The position numbers and the translations under genes are program-made. A DNA stretch of 7,739 nucleotides from Hyphomicrobiales bacterium. GTDB taxonomy: Bacteria; Pseudomonadota; Alphaproteobacteria; Rhizobiales; JAJFHB01. Below the pieces are notes generated by a model that was given only the letters and a program-made list of their open reading frames with translations, did not search any database and was not told where the DNA came from. The DNA lies in NCBI GenBank assembly GCA_021775795.1, contig JAJFHB010000424.1, forward strand, positions 1 to 7,739, written 5' to 3'. Below are positions 6,645 to 7,739 of the stretch, in pieces (the first letter of the stretch is position 1; every line of letters begins with the position of its first letter).

Positions 6645-7544
6645 ATGGACCTCTTTCCCGGCTTTGAAACGAAAGTCATCGACACGATCGGCGCCAATTT
6701 GTTTTTGCGCATCGGCGGTTCAGGTCCACCACTTGTGCTCCTGCATGGATATCCACAGACGCATGTCATGTGGCACCGGATTGCCCCTGCCCTGGCCCAG
6801 CACTTCACGCTCATTCTGCCTGATCTGCGCGGCTATGGCCAAAGCTCCTGCCCGCCGAATGATGAGGACAATTTCACCTATTCAAAACGCGCCATGGCAC
6901 AGGATGTGGTACGGGCCATGGGTGAACTGGGATATACGCTGTTTCGCGTTGCAGGGCATGATCGAGGCGGGCGCGTTGCCTACAGGCTGGCTCTCGACTG
7001 GCCGGAGCGGGTGGAGAGGCTTGTGGTTCTCGACATCGTGCCAACTCATTCCATGTGGAACAATTTCACCGTCAAAATGGCGATGAAAACCTATCACTGG
7101 CTGTTTCTCGCACAACCCTCACCGCTGCCCGAAACTTTGCTGGAGCGCGCGCCAATCACCTACCAGGACTTCACCATGGCGAGCTGGACGAAGTCACGGG
7201 ATCTCAGCGCTTTCGCACCGGAAGCACTCGATGCTTATCACCGGTTTTTTGTCGAGTCCCACCACATCAAGGCAACGTGTGATGACTACCGGGCCGGACA
7301 AACCTACGACCTGCATGCAGACACGGCCGATTTCGAAGCGAAAAAGAAGATTACGTGTCCTGTGTTGAGCGTGTGGGGTGAGACCGGCTTTCCCGGAGAA
7401 ACATCTGATCCACTTGGGATCTGGCGTGAATGGGCAAGCAACGTGACCGGACTGGCCATCGACAGCGGCCATTTCGTCGCTGAAGAAAATCCCAAGGCGA
7501 CCCTGGAGGCAATGTTGCCGTTCCTCTTGCAGGACACAGACTGA
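6645..7544 (+). CDS. Haloacetate (probable fluoroacetate) dehalogenase, alpha/beta hydrolase
   Basis: A 299-residue alpha/beta hydrolase of the haloacetate dehalogenase group, which splits fluoro- or chloroacetate to glycolate and halide through an aspartyl ester. I start it at ATG 6645, preceded by GGACGG (6634-6639); the open frame extends to 6555 but that part lies inside purD. Family motifs are LLHGYPQTH (32-40), PDLRGYGQS (59-67) and GHDRGGRVAYRLALDWP (104-120). Compared from memory with the Rhodopseudomonas palustris fluoroacetate dehalogenase, every active-site residue is present with one constant shift of 4: nucleophile D106, carboxylate-binding R107 and R110, acid D130, base H276, and halide-pocket H151, W152 and Y215, plus W181. 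A Tyr (Y36) replaces the usual Phe near the substrate. There is no signal peptide. An epoxide hydrolase is less likely because of the DRGGR and YHW motifs. It is probably co-transcribed with purD. Confidence 0.88.
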   Translation: MDLFPGFETKVIDTIGANLFLRIGGSGPPLVLLHGYPQTHVMWHRIAPALAQHFTLILPDLRGYGQSSCPPNDEDNFTYSKRAMAQDVVRAMGELGYTLFRVAGHDRGGRVAYRLALDWPERVERLVVLDIVPTHSMWNNFTVKMAMKTYHWLFLAQPSPLPETLLERAPITYQDFTMASWTKSRDLSAFAPEALDAYHRFFVESHHIKATCDDYRAGQTYDLHADTADFEAKKKITCPVLSVWGETGFPGETSDPLGIWREWASNVTGLAIDSGHFVAEENPKATLEAMLPFLLQDTD

Positions 7545-7601
7545 CATGCTGATCTGCATGCCCAGCGAGCAGAATTCAAAAGTTGAGGAAACAAGACCCG
7601 C

Positions 7602-7739
7602 ATGAGCGAACAAGCCATTGATCGTCAAAAGGAGTTTTCCGGCACACGCCCCGTGGCCGAGGGTTACGAACTCAATGCAGGAGCGCTCACGGAGTACATG
7701 CGTGAGCATGTCGACGGATTTGAAGGGCCACTTTCGGTA
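7602..7739 (+). CDS. Phosphotransferase family protein (APH fold), N-terminal fragment
   Basis: Only the first 46 codons are inside the window and the frame is still open at the end. The sequence begins MSEQAIDRQKEFSGTRPVAE and continues with ALTEYMREHVDGFEGPLSV. I recognise this as the start of the large 'phosphotransferase family' with an aminoglycoside-phosphotransferase/choline-kinase fold, related to the kinase part of human ACAD10/ACAD11, where a leading 'F-x-G-T-x-P-V' and a 'V-x-G-F-x-G-P-L' segment precede the nucleotide-binding region. These proteins are thought to phosphorylate hydroxyacyl-CoA or similar compounds and often stand next to an acyl-CoA dehydrogenase gene. The kinase motifs lie beyond the window, so activity cannot be checked. 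The ATG at 7602 is preceded by GAGGAA (7585-7590), a rather long 11 nt away. It follows the dehalogenase gene after 57 nt on the same strand. Confidence 0.75.
   Translation, partial: MSEQAIDRQKEFSGTRPVAEGYELNAGALTEYMREHVDGFEGPLSV

Noticed and set aside
7545..7560. CATGC...GCATG inverted repeat after the dehalogenase as a terminator
   Set aside because: The stem is only 5 bp with no T run; read-through to the next gene seems more likely.

Overview
This 7.7 kb stretch is an ordinary-looking chromosomal segment of an alphaproteobacterium, most probably from the Hyphomicrobiales (Rhizobiales) or Rhodobacterales side. The reasons are the moderately high GC content, two small conserved proteins that I know only from Alphaproteobacteria (DUF4170 and DUF2093), and the gene order pmbA - cysQ - DUF4170 and xseA - DUF2093 next to purD. 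I see no insertion sequence, phage gene, CRISPR array, tRNA or rRNA.

Left block (1-3338). A minus-strand gene for a small protein of unknown function, probably DUF6101 (107-700), ends at a 13-bp perfect hairpin (67-95). It is divergent from a plus-strand operon at 911-3338: pmbA/tldE (modulator half of the TldD/TldE protease), a cysQ-type 3'(2'),5'-bisphosphate nucleotidase that starts at a TTG inside the end of pmbA, and a DUF4170 protein. The intergenic region at 701-910 must carry both promoters.

Middle block (3370-5214, minus strand). xseA, the exonuclease VII large subunit, is followed downstream by a 75-residue DUF2093 protein. This unit converges on the DUF4170 gene with only 31 bp between stop codons. 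From memory of related genomes, the lipid A/Kdo genes waaA (kdtA) and lpxK usually follow DUF4170. They are absent here, which is the most notable feature of gene order.

Right block (5326-7739, plus strand). purD (GAR synthetase of purine synthesis) is divergent from xseA. It is followed 35 nt later by an alpha/beta hydrolase that keeps the whole active-site set of fluoroacetate dehalogenases, and then by the first 46 codons of an aminoglycoside-phosphotransferase-fold kinase cut by the window end. The close spacing suggests that the dehalogenase is read from the purD promoter.

The genes are mainly housekeeping (nucleotide metabolism, DNA repair, sulfur-nucleotide recycling, peptide processing) with one catabolic or detoxifying addition. 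I did not find a clearly new system. The points most worth following are the missing waaA-lpxK, a possible sliding-clamp-binding tail on XseA, and the dehalogenase coupled to purD.
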